From an uncultured SAR86 cluster bacterium (GTDB taxonomy: Bacteria; Pseudomonadota; Gammaproteobacteria; Magnimaribacterales; D2472), in NCBI GenBank assembly GCA_902563835.1, contig CACEZB010000004.1, forward strand, positions 24,147-88,146: a stretch of 64,000 bases of DNA, in the 5' to 3' direction. This document shows, piece after piece, positions 53,129-62,455 of the stretch (positions are counted from its first letter, which is position 1; every line of letters starts with the position of its first letter). A program made the translations under genes and the position numbers. The notes under the pieces are model-generated. The model did no database searches, was not told the DNA's origin, and saw nothing but the letters and a program-made list of their open reading frames with translations.

Positions 53129-54139
53129 ATGAAAACTTTTAAAAAAGTTGCTGTTCTTGGGGGAGGAAGTTTCGGAACTGTCTTGGCAAACTTGGCTGCC
53201 TCAAATGGTTATAAAGTTTCTTTATGGGTAAGAGATGCTGAACAAGCATTAAGAATTAACTCCGAGGGAGCAAATACCTCATATCATCCAGAATTAAAAC
53301 TTTCTGATAATATACAAGCAACTGATGATCTAAATGAAGTAATGAGAAGTGCTTCGACTATTTTTATTGCAACCCCAAGTATTATTTTTGAACAGATTAT
53401 GCATCGTATTTCTGAATTAATAGATGACAAAGCTTATGTAATATCGTGTACAAAAGGAATATTAGGGAATCCATTTAGATCTATGACTGACGTTATTCAG
53501 AGCAAAATTAAGAATGATGTCGGTGTGCTAAGCGGGCCAAATTTAGCAAAGGAAATTGCACAGAATAAAATTGCCGGTACTGTAATAGCGTCTAATAATG
53601 ACGACCTAATAAAATTAGTTAAAGATATTTTATCTTCCAAAACATTTAAAATCTTTTCTAGCAATGACATACAGGGCGTTGAACTGGGAGGGGCTTTAAA
53701 AAATATCTATGCAATTATTTGTGGATTGGCTGATTCTCTCAAGGTCGGAGAAAATGCTTTGGGTTTGATTCTAACAAGAAGCATGGCTGAAATGAGCAGA
53801 TTTGCAGTAGCAAAGGGAGCTAATCCAGTAACATTCCTTGGGCTTTCAGGAATGGGTGATTTGGTAGCTACTTGCACATCAACTTTATCCAGAAATTATC
53901 AGCTAGGGTATAATTTGGGCACAGGAATGGGTTTAGATGATGCAAAAGATAATGTTGGTCAGGTTGCAGAAGGCATTAGAACGCTTGAGGTAATAAGAAA
54001 TGAATCTATAAGCTTAGATTTAAAGATGCCACTCATTGAGTCTTTATATAATATAATATATAAAAACTCATCCCCAGATTCATTAATTACTGATTTAATT
54101 AATAATCCTCATGAAGTTGATGTAGAATTTAAATTATGA
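53129..54139 (+). CDS. gpsA: Glycerol-3-phosphate dehydrogenase [NAD(P)+]
   Basis: 336-residue enzyme making sn-glycerol 3-phosphate for phospholipids. VAVLGGGSFGTVLANLAA is the dinucleotide loop (G-G-G-S-F-G); SGPNLAKEIAQ, the catalytic Lys region ELGGALKNIYAIICGLADSL, and LSGMGDLVATCTSTLSRNYQLG are GpsA motifs. ATG 53129 follows the DUF4149 stop. It overlaps the DUF4389 gene by four bases (ATGA). Confidence 0.97.
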   Translation: MKTFKKVAVLGGGSFGTVLANLAASNGYKVSLWVRDAEQALRINSEGANTSYHPELKLSDNIQATDDLNEVMRSASTIFIATPSIIFEQIMHRISELIDDKAYVISCTKGILGNPFRSMTDVIQSKIKNDVGVLSGPNLAKEIAQNKIAGTVIASNNDDLIKLVKDILSSKTFKIFSSNDIQGVELGGALKNIYAIICGLADSLKVGENALGLILTRSMAEMSRFAVAKGANPVTFLGLSGMGDLVATCTSTLSRNYQLGYNLGTGMGLDDAKDNVGQVAEGIRTLEVIRNESISLDLKMPLIESLYNIIYKNSSPDSLITDLINNPHEVDVEFKL

Positions 54140-54480
54140 ATAATATAGATATAGATAAAGAAGAAATCTTAAAAACAAGCAAATGGATAAGATTCATTTT
54201 TATGGTTGTATATGCGTTTGTTATTAATTTCGCTCTTACAATAAGCATTGGCTTAGCATTCATACAATTCCTATTTGTTTTATTTACATCAAAGGTGAAT
54301 GAATCTATAGCAAGTATTAATTCTCACATTATAGATTTTTTTAATGATTCTATTGCCTTTCTTTTATTTCAGACTGAAGAAAAACCTTTCCCTTTCAAAA
54401 GCACTAATAAAGATGAAGTGGTTATTGAGGTTGATTCAGATGATGTGTCTGAAGAAGATATTCAGGAATCCAAAGATTAA
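54136..54480 (+). CDS. DUF4389 family membrane protein
   Basis: 114 residues with two helices (WIRFIFMVVYAFVINFALTISIGLAFIQFLFVLFT) followed by LNSHIIDFFNDSIAFLLFQTEEKPFPFKS-like text, the family's characteristic F-x-x-x-x-x-x-Y/F-L-x-x-x-T-x-x-x-P-F-P-F. The tail is acidic (EVDSDDVSEEDIQESKD). Function unknown; coupled to gpsA by an ATGA overlap and convergent with folD. Confidence 0.78.
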   Translation: MNNIDIDKEEILKTSKWIRFIFMVVYAFVINFALTISIGLAFIQFLFVLFTSKVNESIASINSHIIDFFNDSIAFLLFQTEEKPFPFKSTNKDEVVIEVDSDDVSEEDIQESKD

Positions 54481-54484
54481 TCTG

Positions 54485-55318
54485 TTATTGCTTTTCAGCT
54501 GATTGCAATGTCTGAAGAATTAAAGTATTTATAGTCATTGGTCCTACACCACCAGGAACTGGGGTATAAGCAGAAGCTATATCCTCGATACCATCTAAGT
54601 CTATATCACCACATTTTTCAGGATGATAACCAGCATCAATCACAATAGCATCTTTTTTTATCCAGTCTGATTTTATAAATTTAGGGATTCCAACAGCTCC
54701 AACTATAAGATCTGCATTTTTTATAATAGCTTCTATATTTTTAGTTCTTGAATGACAAATTGTAACTGTTGCATGTAAATTAAGCAGCATCATTGCCATG
54801 GGCTTTCCAAGAATAGGGCTTCTTCCAACCACAACAGCATTTAGGCCTTTAACATCAAGTTTGTAATGTTCAATTAATCTTATAATTCCAGCAGGGGTGC
54901 ATGATCCATAAGCATCAATTCCCATGCTCATATTTCCAAATCCCAAACAAGTAACGCCATCTACATCTTTTTTTATATCAATCGCATCAAAGCATAATCT
55001 TTCATCTATTTGAGATGGAACAGGGTGTTGTAGCAAAATTCCATGAACGTTTTTATCATTATTTAGTTTATGAATAGCAGTAAGCAATTCATCAGTAGTT
55101 GTACTTTCAGGAAGCTCTACAGCAATAGATTCCATACCTACTCTAGTGCAAGTATTCCTTTTCATTTTTACATAAGTTTCTGATGCAGGGTCATTACCAA
55201 CAAGAATAGTTGCTAAAGTTGGTTTTACTCCATTTTTTACTAGATCATTAACTCTATTTTTTATTGCATCTTCAGAAATAGCTGATAATTCTTTTCCATC
55301 TAATTTAATTGCTGTCAT
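54485..55318 (-). CDS. folD: Methylenetetrahydrofolate dehydrogenase/cyclohydrolase
   Basis: 277-residue bifunctional enzyme interconverting methylene- and formyl-THF. [30 protein letters not shown] carries the active-site Lys (YVKMK); [48 protein letters not shown] (NADP loop) and [15 protein letters not shown] are FolD signatures. It supplies formyl-THF for purN among others. Single gene, convergent with the gpsA transcript. Confidence 0.97.
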   Translation of the reverse strand: MTAIKLDGKELSAISEDAIKNRVNDLVKNGVKPTLATILVGNDPASETYVKMKRNTCTRVGMESIAVELPESTTTDELLTAIHKLNNDKNVHGILLQHPVPSQIDERLCFDAIDIKKDVDGVTCLGFGNMSMGIDAYGSCTPAGIIRLIEHYKLDVKGLNAVVVGRSPILGKPMAMMLLNLHATVTICHSRTKNIEAIIKNADLIVGAVGIPKFIKSDWIKKDAIVIDAGYHPEKCGDIDLDGIEDIASAYTPVPGGVGPMTINTLILQTLQSAEKQ

Positions 55319-55397
55319 GTTAATATTATCTCATTAATTAATATTTATGCCCATGAAGATTGCTTATTTATTCTATTAACTTTAACATTTGCATTCT

Positions 55398-55474
55398 CGG
55401 GGTATAGCGCAGTCTGGTAGCGCACTCGCTTTGGGAGCGAGTGGTCGTAAGTTCGAATCTTACTACCCCGACCA
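55398..55474 (+). tRNA. tRNA-Pro (anticodon TGG)
   Basis: 77 nt including CCA. Acceptor CGGGGTA pairs with TACCCCG; anticodon arm CTCGC-TTTGGGA-GCGAG gives TGG; T arm GTAAG-TTCGAAT-CTTAC; discriminator A. tRNA-Arg starts two bases later. The antisense track ORF 55368-55553 is an artefact of this pair. Confidence 0.97.
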
Positions 55475-55475
55475 A

Positions 55476-55552
<77 letters not shown>

Positions 55553-55576
55553 TTTCAAGATATAATTATATTTACT

Positions 55577-56509
55577 ATGTTTGAAGTCGCTGCCTTATAT
55601 AAATTTTCAAAGATTTTGGATCCATTCAAAACTCATAACTTTATTCGTTCTAAATTAAAAGATTTATCTGTATATGGGACTATATTAGTTGGTAGTGAAG
55701 GGCTTAACGGAACTATTTCTGCAGCAAATAAAAAGAATTTATCTGATGCTATAAGTTTTTTAAAACAAATAAATGGCTTAGATGATTTGGATATAAAGTA
55801 TTCCAGTTCTAATAAAAACCCATTTGTTAGGCTTAAAGTTAAATTAAAAAAAGAAATTGTCACAATTGGAGATGAGTCTATAGATCCCACGATTGAGGTT
55901 GGAGAATATTTAAATCCTAATGAATGGAACAAGCTTCTAGAAGATGATGAAATAATTCTTATAGATACAAGGAATAATTATGAATATTCTATAGGCACAT
56001 TTAAAAAATCAATAAATCCAAATACAACTAAATTTAGAGAATTCCCCAAATGGCTCGAAAAACAGGAATTTTCAAATAGCGATAAAAAGAATAAAAAAGT
56101 AGCAATGTTTTGCACCGGGGGCATTAGATGTGAAAAGGCATCATCACTTATGAAAAAAAATGGTTTTAAAAACGTTTATCACCTTAAAGGTGGTATTTTA
56201 AAATATTTTGAATCTATGCCAGAAGAAAAAACTATGTGGCAGGGAGAGTGTTTCGTATTTGATGACAGAGTTTCTGTAAAACATGATTTGTCAGTTGGTA
56301 CATATGATATGTGTCATGGATGCAGAATGCCAATTACATCAAATGATAAGGCTTCAAAAAATTATATTAGAGGGGTTGCTTGTCCAAACTGTTTTGATAA
56401 AACAACAGAAGAACAAAAATCAAGATATATGAGCAGACAAAAGCAGGTTGACCTTGCAAAGGTACGTAATCAAAAACATATTGGACCTAAAGAAGAAATA
56501 TTTAATTAA
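55577..56509 (+). CDS. trhO: tRNA uridine(34) hydroxylase TrhO (YceA), rhodanese family
   Basis: 310 residues. N-terminal acylphosphatase-like part (FEVAALYKFSKILDPF, GTILVGSEGLNGTISA) and a rhodanese domain with IDTRNNYEYSIGTFKKSINP and the catalytic Cys in MFCTGGIRCEKASSLM; the C-terminal part has paired cysteines (CHGCRMPI, CPNCF). TrhO makes 5-hydroxyuridine at wobble U34 of certain tRNAs, and here it fittingly follows a tRNA pair by 24 bases. The GST-like gene comes next. Confidence 0.93.
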   Translation: MFEVAALYKFSKILDPFKTHNFIRSKLKDLSVYGTILVGSEGLNGTISAANKKNLSDAISFLKQINGLDDLDIKYSSSNKNPFVRLKVKLKKEIVTIGDESIDPTIEVGEYLNPNEWNKLLEDDEIILIDTRNNYEYSIGTFKKSINPNTTKFREFPKWLEKQEFSNSDKKNKKVAMFCTGGIRCEKASSLMKKNGFKNVYHLKGGILKYFESMPEEKTMWQGECFVFDDRVSVKHDLSVGTYDMCHGCRMPITSNDKASKNYIRGVACPNCFDKTTEEQKSRYMSRQKQVDLAKVRNQKHIGPKEEIFN

Positions 56510-56514
56510 GATTT

Positions 56515-57162
56515 ATGAAAATACCAATACTATATTCATTTAAAAGATGTCCATATGCAATGCGAGCAAGGATGGCATTACAAATGGCAAATATTAAATG
56601 TGAAATTAGGGAAATAAAGCTAAATAACAAACCCCATCATATGCTAGCAGCCTCTTCAAAAGGAACAGTGCCTGTTTTAATTCTTGAAGATAAGGTGATT
56701 GATGAAAGCAACGATATTATTAATTGGGTTATGAATATAACAAATATATTTGAAAACAATCTCAATGAAGAGCAAATTGATCTTACTGAACATTTCATTA
56801 AAGTATTTGATGAAAGATTTAAATTTCATCTAGATAGATATAAATATTCAAATAGATATGTAGATTCTGATGCAGAATTCCATCGTTCTGAATGTTATAA
56901 AATTCTTCTTTACCTAGAAGATATCATATCTGATGATAATTGGATTTTTGGTTCTAAATTAGGGAAGCTTGATATCTCTATCTTGCCATTTATTAGACAG
57001 TTCAGAATTGCTAATATTGAATGGTTCGATTCTCAGTTAGAAATTATAAAAGTTCAAAAACTTCTAAATAATTTTTTAGATTCTAAATTGTATAAAAAAA
57101 TTATGCATAATTATGATGAGTGGGATATTGGCTCAAAGCCTGCTTATTTCCCCTTTAACTAA
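56515..57162 (+). CDS. Glutathione S-transferase/glutaredoxin-2-like protein
   Basis: 215 residues. N-terminal thioredoxin fold with SFKRCPYAMRARMAL, a CPYA glutaredoxin-like site, and the cis-Pro and glutathione motif in GTVPVLILEDKVIDESNDIINWV; the C-terminal half is helical as in GSTs (LGKLDISILPFIRQFRI). The CPYA site suggests a glutathione-dependent oxidoreductase instead of a classical transferase. It lies five bases after trhO. Confidence 0.8.
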   Translation: MKIPILYSFKRCPYAMRARMALQMANIKCEIREIKLNNKPHHMLAASSKGTVPVLILEDKVIDESNDIINWVMNITNIFENNLNEEQIDLTEHFIKVFDERFKFHLDRYKYSNRYVDSDAEFHRSECYKILLYLEDIISDDNWIFGSKLGKLDISILPFIRQFRIANIEWFDSQLEIIKVQKLLNNFLDSKLYKKIMHNYDEWDIGSKPAYFPFN

Positions 57163-57173
57163 TCAGACAATCT

Positions 57174-57644
57174 TTACCACAAATGAACAATCACATCTTT
57201 ATTATCAACAATTATTGCCTTACTTTTATTGCAATACTTTACAGACTTTAGATCTGAAAAAGTTTCATATTCAATACATTTTTTTAATACAAACATGACC
57301 AGATTCTTTAATGCGGTTTTAAGTCTATTGAGCTGCCCATTGTCTAAATAAGGATTTTCATTAATTTCGTCTCCTATTGATATAAATTTATCATTTAGTT
57401 TACCAAAACTATTATCTTCTTTATCGCTCCATATTGGACCTACTTTTTGCAATTCATATTCCCATACTTTATCGTAAACCATCCATAAATGCTTATATCT
57501 TGCATTCCATAAAGTAACAGCATTAACATTATTAGATTTTCTTTTCTTTTTGTAATTAGCATCCTGAATTGTCATTCTAGACCAATAAACTGGATTACCA
57601 ATTCGCTTTGCTCCAGCCCCAGGCACATATGGGAATCTTGCCAT
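57174..57644 (-). CDS. Hypothetical soluble protein
   Basis: 156 residues with no signal or membrane segment; not recognised. The start MARFPYVPGAGAKRIGNPVYWSRMTIQD is unusual, with a Pro/Gly-rich first 20 residues, followed by a helical body rich in Tyr, Trp and Lys (NARYKHLWMVYDKVWEYEL, LNRLKTALKNLVMFVLKKCIEYETF). The DNA composition resembles the neighbours, so recent transfer is not indicated. It is downstream of the glutamate dehydrogenase gene on the same strand, 34 bases away. Confidence 0.6.
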   Translation of the reverse strand: MARFPYVPGAGAKRIGNPVYWSRMTIQDANYKKKRKSNNVNAVTLWNARYKHLWMVYDKVWEYELQKVGPIWSDKEDNSFGKLNDKFISIGDEINENPYLDNGQLNRLKTALKNLVMFVLKKCIEYETFSDLKSVKYCNKSKAIIVDNKDVIVHLW

Positions 57645-57678
57645 TATAAATTAACCCCCATCACAATAAATTAATAAT

Positions 57679-59079
57679 TTACAAGCCAATAAAATCATAA
57701 GAAAGTGCTATTTTTTCTATAGCAGTTTTAAATGCTGCGGTTCTAAAATCAGGAATTCTTTTATTCTCTAAAAATACTTTTTTTACACTTTGAAATCCAT
57801 CAATCATCATGTCATCTAATCCAGATCTAACTAAATCTATTTCTTCGATACCATTAGCAAAGTTATCTTTATATTTTTTTGGCATCGTCTTACCCGTCAT
57901 ATCTTCAATCGCTTCTATTAGACTATTTAATTGAAGTTGATTCCTTCTTTTTTCCAATCTTCCAAATCTTATATGCCTTATATTCTTTACCCATTCAAAA
58001 TAACTAACAGCAACACCACCACCATTTGCAAGAATGTCTGGGATGATAAATTTTTTATTTTTGTTCAATATTTGATTTCCCTTATAACTAATTGGGCCAT
58101 TTGCAGCTTCAACTATTAAATTTGCTGATATATCTGCTGCATTTTTTTCAGTTATGACATTTTCTCTAGCAGCGGGAACCAAAATATCACATTTTCTTTT
58201 AATTAATAAAGATGAGTCTTTCAAAAAGTCAGCTTTTGGATAATTTTTAAAAGACTTATGCTTAACAAAATATTTTTTTGCATGTTCAACATTTATACCA
58301 TCTTTGTTGTATATACCGCCGTTATGTTCAGCAATGGCAATTAACTTTACACCATCATCTTCTGTTAGGAATTTTGAAGCATGATATCCAACATTTCCAA
58401 AGCCTTGCAAAATAAAAGATTTTGTTGAAAGGTCTTCATCAAGTTTTACTTTTTTAAGAAGATCAGGATTTCTAAAGAACTCTCTTATTATAAATTGTAC
58501 GCCTCTACCTGTAGCTTCCTCTCTTCCTACAAGACCGTTCTTATTCTCGGGCTTTCCTGTAACACATGCTGCACCATTAATATCTGCGGGATGTATTTTT
58601 CTATATTCATCAGCAATCCATGCCATTTCTTTTGAAGATGTTCCAATATCAGGTGCTGGAACATTCATGGATGGACTTATTAAGTCTCTTTTAATCAATT
58701 CTTGTGCAAATCTTCTGGTAATTTTTTCTAATTCTCTTTTATCCCACATAGAGGGATCAATTTTAAGACCACCTTTTGAACCCCCATAAGGAACATTAAT
58801 AATTGCGCATTTGTAAGACATTAAAGCTGCTAGAGCTTCAACTTCTTCTGCATTGGTAGCCATATCAAACCTAATTCCGCCTTTTGTAGGCTCCATATGC
58901 TCGGAGTGAACAGAGCGCCAGCCTTCAAATGTAAATATTTTTCCTCTCAGCCTAACCCCGAATCGAACAGTATAAGTAGAATTACACGTAATTATTTTAT
59001 TCGCCAAGCCAGCAGATAAATTTGTGAACTTAAGCGCCTTATCCACGTATTTAGTTGTATCTAATAGAAATTTATTCAT
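57679..59079 (-). CDS. Glu/Leu/Phe/Val-type glutamate dehydrogenase
   Basis: 466 residues. Substrate motifs are HMEPTKGGIRFD, MSYKCAIINVPYGGSKGGLKID (catalytic Lys region) and VPAPDIGTSSKEMAW; the NAD(P) domain has FILQGFGNVGYHASKFL and VEAANGPIS, with ILANGGGVAVSYFEW at the end. It interconverts glutamate and 2-oxoglutarate plus ammonia. The start used is ATG 59079, preceded by GGGAG; the track's start adds eight residues across that ribosome site. Glutamate is the best substrate guess. Confidence 0.92.
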   Translation of the reverse strand: MNKFLLDTTKYVDKALKFTNLSAGLANKIITCNSTYTVRFGVRLRGKIFTFEGWRSVHSEHMEPTKGGIRFDMATNAEEVEALAALMSYKCAIINVPYGGSKGGLKIDPSMWDKRELEKITRRFAQELIKRDLISPSMNVPAPDIGTSSKEMAWIADEYRKIHPADINGAACVTGKPENKNGLVGREEATGRGVQFIIREFFRNPDLLKKVKLDEDLSTKSFILQGFGNVGYHASKFLTEDDGVKLIAIAEHNGGIYNKDGINVEHAKKYFVKHKSFKNYPKADFLKDSSLLIKRKCDILVPAARENVITEKNAADISANLIVEAANGPISYKGNQILNKNKKFIIPDILANGGGVAVSYFEWVKNIRHIRFGRLEKRRNQLQLNSLIEAIEDMTGKTMPKKYKDNFANGIEEIDLVRSGLDDMMIDGFQSVKKVFLENKRIPDFRTAAFKTAIEKIALSYDFIGL

Positions 59080-59149
59080 TATCTCCCACCTATAATAATT
59101 CATAATATATCAGTATTAATAAAAAAATAGATAATAATATTTTTTAAAC

Positions 59150-59155
59150 TATAAT
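59150..59155 (+). promoter_or_regulatory. Candidate -10 box for tRNA-His
   Basis: A perfect TATAAT lies 12 bases before the tRNA 5' end. The -35 is AT-rich and not clear. The same promoter could feed trigger factor, whose ATG is 17 bases after the tRNA. Confidence 0.4.
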
Positions 59156-59167
59156 AGCGAGTCTTGT

Positions 59168-59245
59168 GGCGGGCGTAGCTCAGTTGGTTAGAGCGCTGGA
59201 TTGTGGCTCCGGAGGCCGTGGGTTCGAACCCCATCGCTCGCCCCA
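59168..59245 (+). tRNA. tRNA-His (anticodon GTG)
   Basis: 78 nt with encoded G-1 and CCA. Acceptor GCGGGCG pairs with CGCTCGC (one G-U), and G-1 faces discriminator C73, the histidine identity pair. Anticodon arm CTGGA-TTGTGGC-TCCGG gives GTG; T arm GTGGG-TTCGAAC-CCCAT. Confidence 0.97.
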
Positions 59246-59262
59246 TTTACAAGGTAAATAAA

Positions 59263-60558
59263 ATGAAAGTAAACATAAAAAAATTAAAAGATTTAGAAAG
59301 GAAGATAACAATTTCTATTCCTGTTGAGGATTATGCTTCTAAATTTAGTTCTAAATTAAAAAATGTTAAAACTAAGGCAAAAGTTGATGGTTTTAGAAAG
59401 GGGAATGTTCCAAATGATGTGCTTGAGCAAAGATATGGACAATCTATTCATGCAGAAGTAATCAATGAGCTTATTCAAGAATCATACCCAAAAGCAATTT
59501 CAGAAAATAATGTGAGACCAGCTTCATCACCTCAAGTTACAATCGATACAGAAGATCCTAAAAAACCAATTACTTATTCTGCGACCATTGAAGTATTTCC
59601 AGAAATTAAACCTAAGTTCTCTAGATGGAGCAGTTATGAAGAATATAGTATTGATATAGAAGAAAGTGATATCGATCTTGCTATTAATGATATTAAAAAA
59701 AGGTATGGTGATTGGAACGATGTATCAAGAAAGGCTCAAACAGATGACCAAGTTATTATAGATTTTCTAGGAAAAATAGACGGAGAAGAATTCGAAGGAA
59801 ATTCTTCAAAAGATTTTAAACTTATATTAGGTAGCAAATCTATGATTCCAGGTTTTGAAGATGGAATTATTGGTAAAAAGGCCTCTAAATTCAATATTAA
59901 CTGTAAATTTCCAGATGATTATTTTAAGAAAGATTTAGCAGGAGTAGATGTAGAGTTTGAGGTAGACCTTAAAAATGTACAAGAAATTACAGAAGCAAAA
60001 ATAGATCAAGAATTATTCACTAAACTTCAAATGGAAATTAAAGATAAGTCTGAATTCAGAGATGAAATTATTAAAAGAATGAGAAATGAGGTATCAATTC
60101 AAGAAAAAGAATTAACTAAGGAGTCTATGTATGAAACTTTGCTAAAAACAAATTCATTTAAGGCGCCAAATTCAACAATTAAAGAACAAGCAGACTTAAT
60201 GCGAAAAGATGCATTAATGAGAATTGGACATACCGAGGAAAATGCAAGCGATGATTTATTTCCTATTGATACTTTTCAGGATAGAGCTGATAAAAGAGTA
60301 AGACTTGATCTATTATTTGCAGAATTGATAAAGCATTTTGAAATCACTGTAGATAAAGGTCAAATCGATAATTTTATTGAAGAAGAATCAAAAAGATATA
60401 AAGATCCAGATCAATATAAGAAATGGATTGAAGGACAGCCGCAGCAATTGGAGCAGTTTAGAATGATAGTTTTAGAGGAACAATTGGTTGAAAAATTAAA
60501 AAATGCACTTAAATCAAAGAAGAAAGTGATAAAATTTTCAGAATTAGCTAATAAGTAG
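59263..60558 (+). CDS. tig: Trigger factor
   Basis: 431-residue ribosome-bound chaperone. The start used is ATG 59263 ([14 protein letters not shown]); the track's first 20 residues translate tRNA-His. The ribosome-docking loop reads [17 protein letters not shown] (usually GFRPGKVP). The FKBP-type PPIase part is [43 protein letters not shown], and the C-terminal half is helical. It heads the usual tig-clpP-clpX-lon order and is co-transcribed with clpP (8-base gap). Confidence 0.96.
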   Translation: MKVNIKKLKDLERKITISIPVEDYASKFSSKLKNVKTKAKVDGFRKGNVPNDVLEQRYGQSIHAEVINELIQESYPKAISENNVRPASSPQVTIDTEDPKKPITYSATIEVFPEIKPKFSRWSSYEEYSIDIEESDIDLAINDIKKRYGDWNDVSRKAQTDDQVIIDFLGKIDGEEFEGNSSKDFKLILGSKSMIPGFEDGIIGKKASKFNINCKFPDDYFKKDLAGVDVEFEVDLKNVQEITEAKIDQELFTKLQMEIKDKSEFRDEIIKRMRNEVSIQEKELTKESMYETLLKTNSFKAPNSTIKEQADLMRKDALMRIGHTEENASDDLFPIDTFQDRADKRVRLDLLFAELIKHFEITVDKGQIDNFIEEESKRYKDPDQYKKWIEGQPQQLEQFRMIVLEEQLVEKLKNALKSKKKVIKFSELANK

Positions 60559-60566
60559 GAATAATT

Positions 60567-61166
60567 ATGACAGATATTCATTCAGCCTTGATACCAATGG
60601 TTATAGAACAAACCCCTAGAGGTGAGAGGTCATTTGATATTTATTCGAGATTACTTAAAGAGAGAGTTATTTTTCTTTCTGGTGCAATTGATGACTATAT
60701 TTCTAATTTAGTGGTTGCACAATTACTATTCTTAGAATCTGAGAATCCAGAAAAAGATATTTCTATATATATTAATTCACCTGGTGGAAGTATTTCAGCG
60801 GGACTGGCAATTTATGACACTATGCAATTTATTACTCCATCTATTTCAACTATGTGTATTGGCCAAGCTGCCAGCATGGGTGCATTATTATTAGCTGGTG
60901 GAGATAAGAAGAAAAGATTTGCTCTTCCTAATTCTAGGATTATGATACATCAGCCTCTTGGTGGATTCCAAGGTCAAGCATCTGATTTTGAAATACATGC
61001 AAAAGAAATTATTCATATGAAAAAAATAGTCAATGAAATTCTTGCAAAACATACCGGCCAATCAATTAAAAAAATTGAAAAAGATACTGATAGAGATAAT
61101 TTCTTAGATGCAAATGCTGCTAAATCATATGGGATTGTAGATAGTATTTTGGAAGAGAGGAGCTAA
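60567..61166 (+). CDS. clpP: ATP-dependent Clp protease proteolytic subunit
   Basis: 199-residue serine protease forming the tetradecameric chamber. [19 protein letters not shown]; catalytic Ser in [16 protein letters not shown]; catalytic His in [17 protein letters not shown]; the Asp lies in [22 protein letters not shown]. The N-terminal loop ([31 protein letters not shown]) is typical for the main ClpP. It is two bases ahead of clpX. Confidence 0.97.
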   Translation: MTDIHSALIPMVIEQTPRGERSFDIYSRLLKERVIFLSGAIDDYISNLVVAQLLFLESENPEKDISIYINSPGGSISAGLAIYDTMQFITPSISTMCIGQAASMGALLLAGGDKKKRFALPNSRIMIHQPLGGFQGQASDFEIHAKEIIHMKKIVNEILAKHTGQSIKKIEKDTDRDNFLDANAAKSYGIVDSILEERS

Positions 61167-61168
61167 AC

Positions 61169-62425
61169 ATGAACAAAGAACCATCGACAGATAAATTAAA
61201 TTGTTCATTTTGCGGTAAGGTTCAGGATGAAGTTAAAAAATTAATAGCAGGCCCAAGTGTATATATTTGTAATGAATGTGTCGATTTGTGTAATGATATT
61301 ATTGAAGAAGAAATTAAAAGTGATGATGATGCTCCCTATGATCATCTTCTATCTCCATTAGAGATTTATAGTAATCTTGATGATTACGTTATTGGCCAAG
61401 AAAAAGCTAAAAAAGTTCTTTCAGTTGCAGTCTATAATCATTACAAGAGACTAAAGAAAGTTAAGTCTAATAATGATGTTGAATTACAAAAGAGCAATGT
61501 TTTACTTTTAGGGCCAACAGGGAGTGGTAAAACTTTATTAGCCCAAACTTTAGCCAAGGTATTAAATGTCCCATTTACGATTGCTGATGCAACAACATTA
61601 ACAGAAGCTGGTTATGTTGGTGAAGATGTTGAAAATATAATACAAAAACTTCTTCAAAACGCAGATTATGATCCAGAAAAAGCTGAGCTAGGAATTGTAT
61701 ATATAGATGAAATAGACAAAATTGCAAGAAAATCAGATAACCCGTCCATCACAAGAGATGTTTCAGGCGAGGGTGTTCAGCAGGCATTGTTAAAGTTAAT
61801 TGAAGGAACTATTGCATCTATTCCTCCACAAGGAGGAAGAAAGCATCCTCAACAGGAATTTATACAAATAGACACATCGAATATATTATTTATATGCGGT
61901 GGTGCATTTTCAGGTCTTGATAAGGTAATTGATCAAAGAACAAACAAAGTAGGTATTGGGTTTAGTGCAGACGTAGATGCAAAATCTAATGTCAAACTTA
62001 TAAATAAGAATATTGAGGATTTGGAGCCTGAAGATCTTGTTAAATATGGATTAATACCTGAATTTGTAGGACGCTTACCAGTAATTTCAAATCTTCATGA
62101 ATTAGATGAAGAGGCTTTAGTAAGAATATTAAAAGAACCTAAAAATGCTTTGGTAAATCAGTATAAGCATTTATTTGATATCGATAATGTTGAATTATCT
62201 TTTAGGGATGAAGCTTTAAAAGAAATCGCTAAGCAAGCTATTAAAAGAAAGACTGGAGCTAGAGGATTAAGGTCTATTATGGAAGAGTTGCTAATGGAAA
62301 CAATGTTCGGTTTACCAAACGATGATTTAGAAAAAGTTATCATTGATGAAAAAACTGTTAAGTCCAAAACTGACCCAATAAAACTTCTAAAGACAAAATC
62401 TAAAAAAACATCTTCTGGCAATTGA
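61169..62425 (+). CDS. clpX: ATP-dependent Clp protease ATP-binding subunit ClpX
   Basis: 418-residue AAA+ unfoldase. N-terminal C4 zinc finger ([10 protein letters not shown]...[10 protein letters not shown]); Walker [19 protein letters not shown]; pore loop [10 protein letters not shown]; Walker [12 protein letters not shown]; the ClpP-docking IGF tripeptide is in [11 protein letters not shown]; sensor II in [13 protein letters not shown]. Start ATG 61169 follows GAGAGGAGC. It delivers tagged proteins to ClpP. Confidence 0.97.
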   Translation: MNKEPSTDKLNCSFCGKVQDEVKKLIAGPSVYICNECVDLCNDIIEEEIKSDDDAPYDHLLSPLEIYSNLDDYVIGQEKAKKVLSVAVYNHYKRLKKVKSNNDVELQKSNVLLLGPTGSGKTLLAQTLAKVLNVPFTIADATTLTEAGYVGEDVENIIQKLLQNADYDPEKAELGIVYIDEIDKIARKSDNPSITRDVSGEGVQQALLKLIEGTIASIPPQGGRKHPQQEFIQIDTSNILFICGGAFSGLDKVIDQRTNKVGIGFSADVDAKSNVKLINKNIEDLEPEDLVKYGLIPEFVGRLPVISNLHELDEEALVRILKEPKNALVNQYKHLFDIDNVELSFRDEALKEIAKQAIKRKTGARGLRSIMEELLMETMFGLPNDDLEKVIIDEKTVKSKTDPIKLLKTKSKKTSSGN

Positions 62426-62448
62426 TATTTACATAAATAGCCCTATAT
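62422..62448 (+). promoter_or_regulatory. Candidate sigma-32-like promoter of lon
   Basis: TTGATA, a 13-base spacer and CCCTATAT resemble a sigma-32 promoter (CTTGAAA...CCCCATNT). The box overlaps the clpX stop, and a start about seven bases on would place the lon ATG at or near the mRNA 5' end. No Shine-Dalgarno is visible before that ATG. Confidence 0.3.
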
Positions 62449-62455
62449 TAAATTA

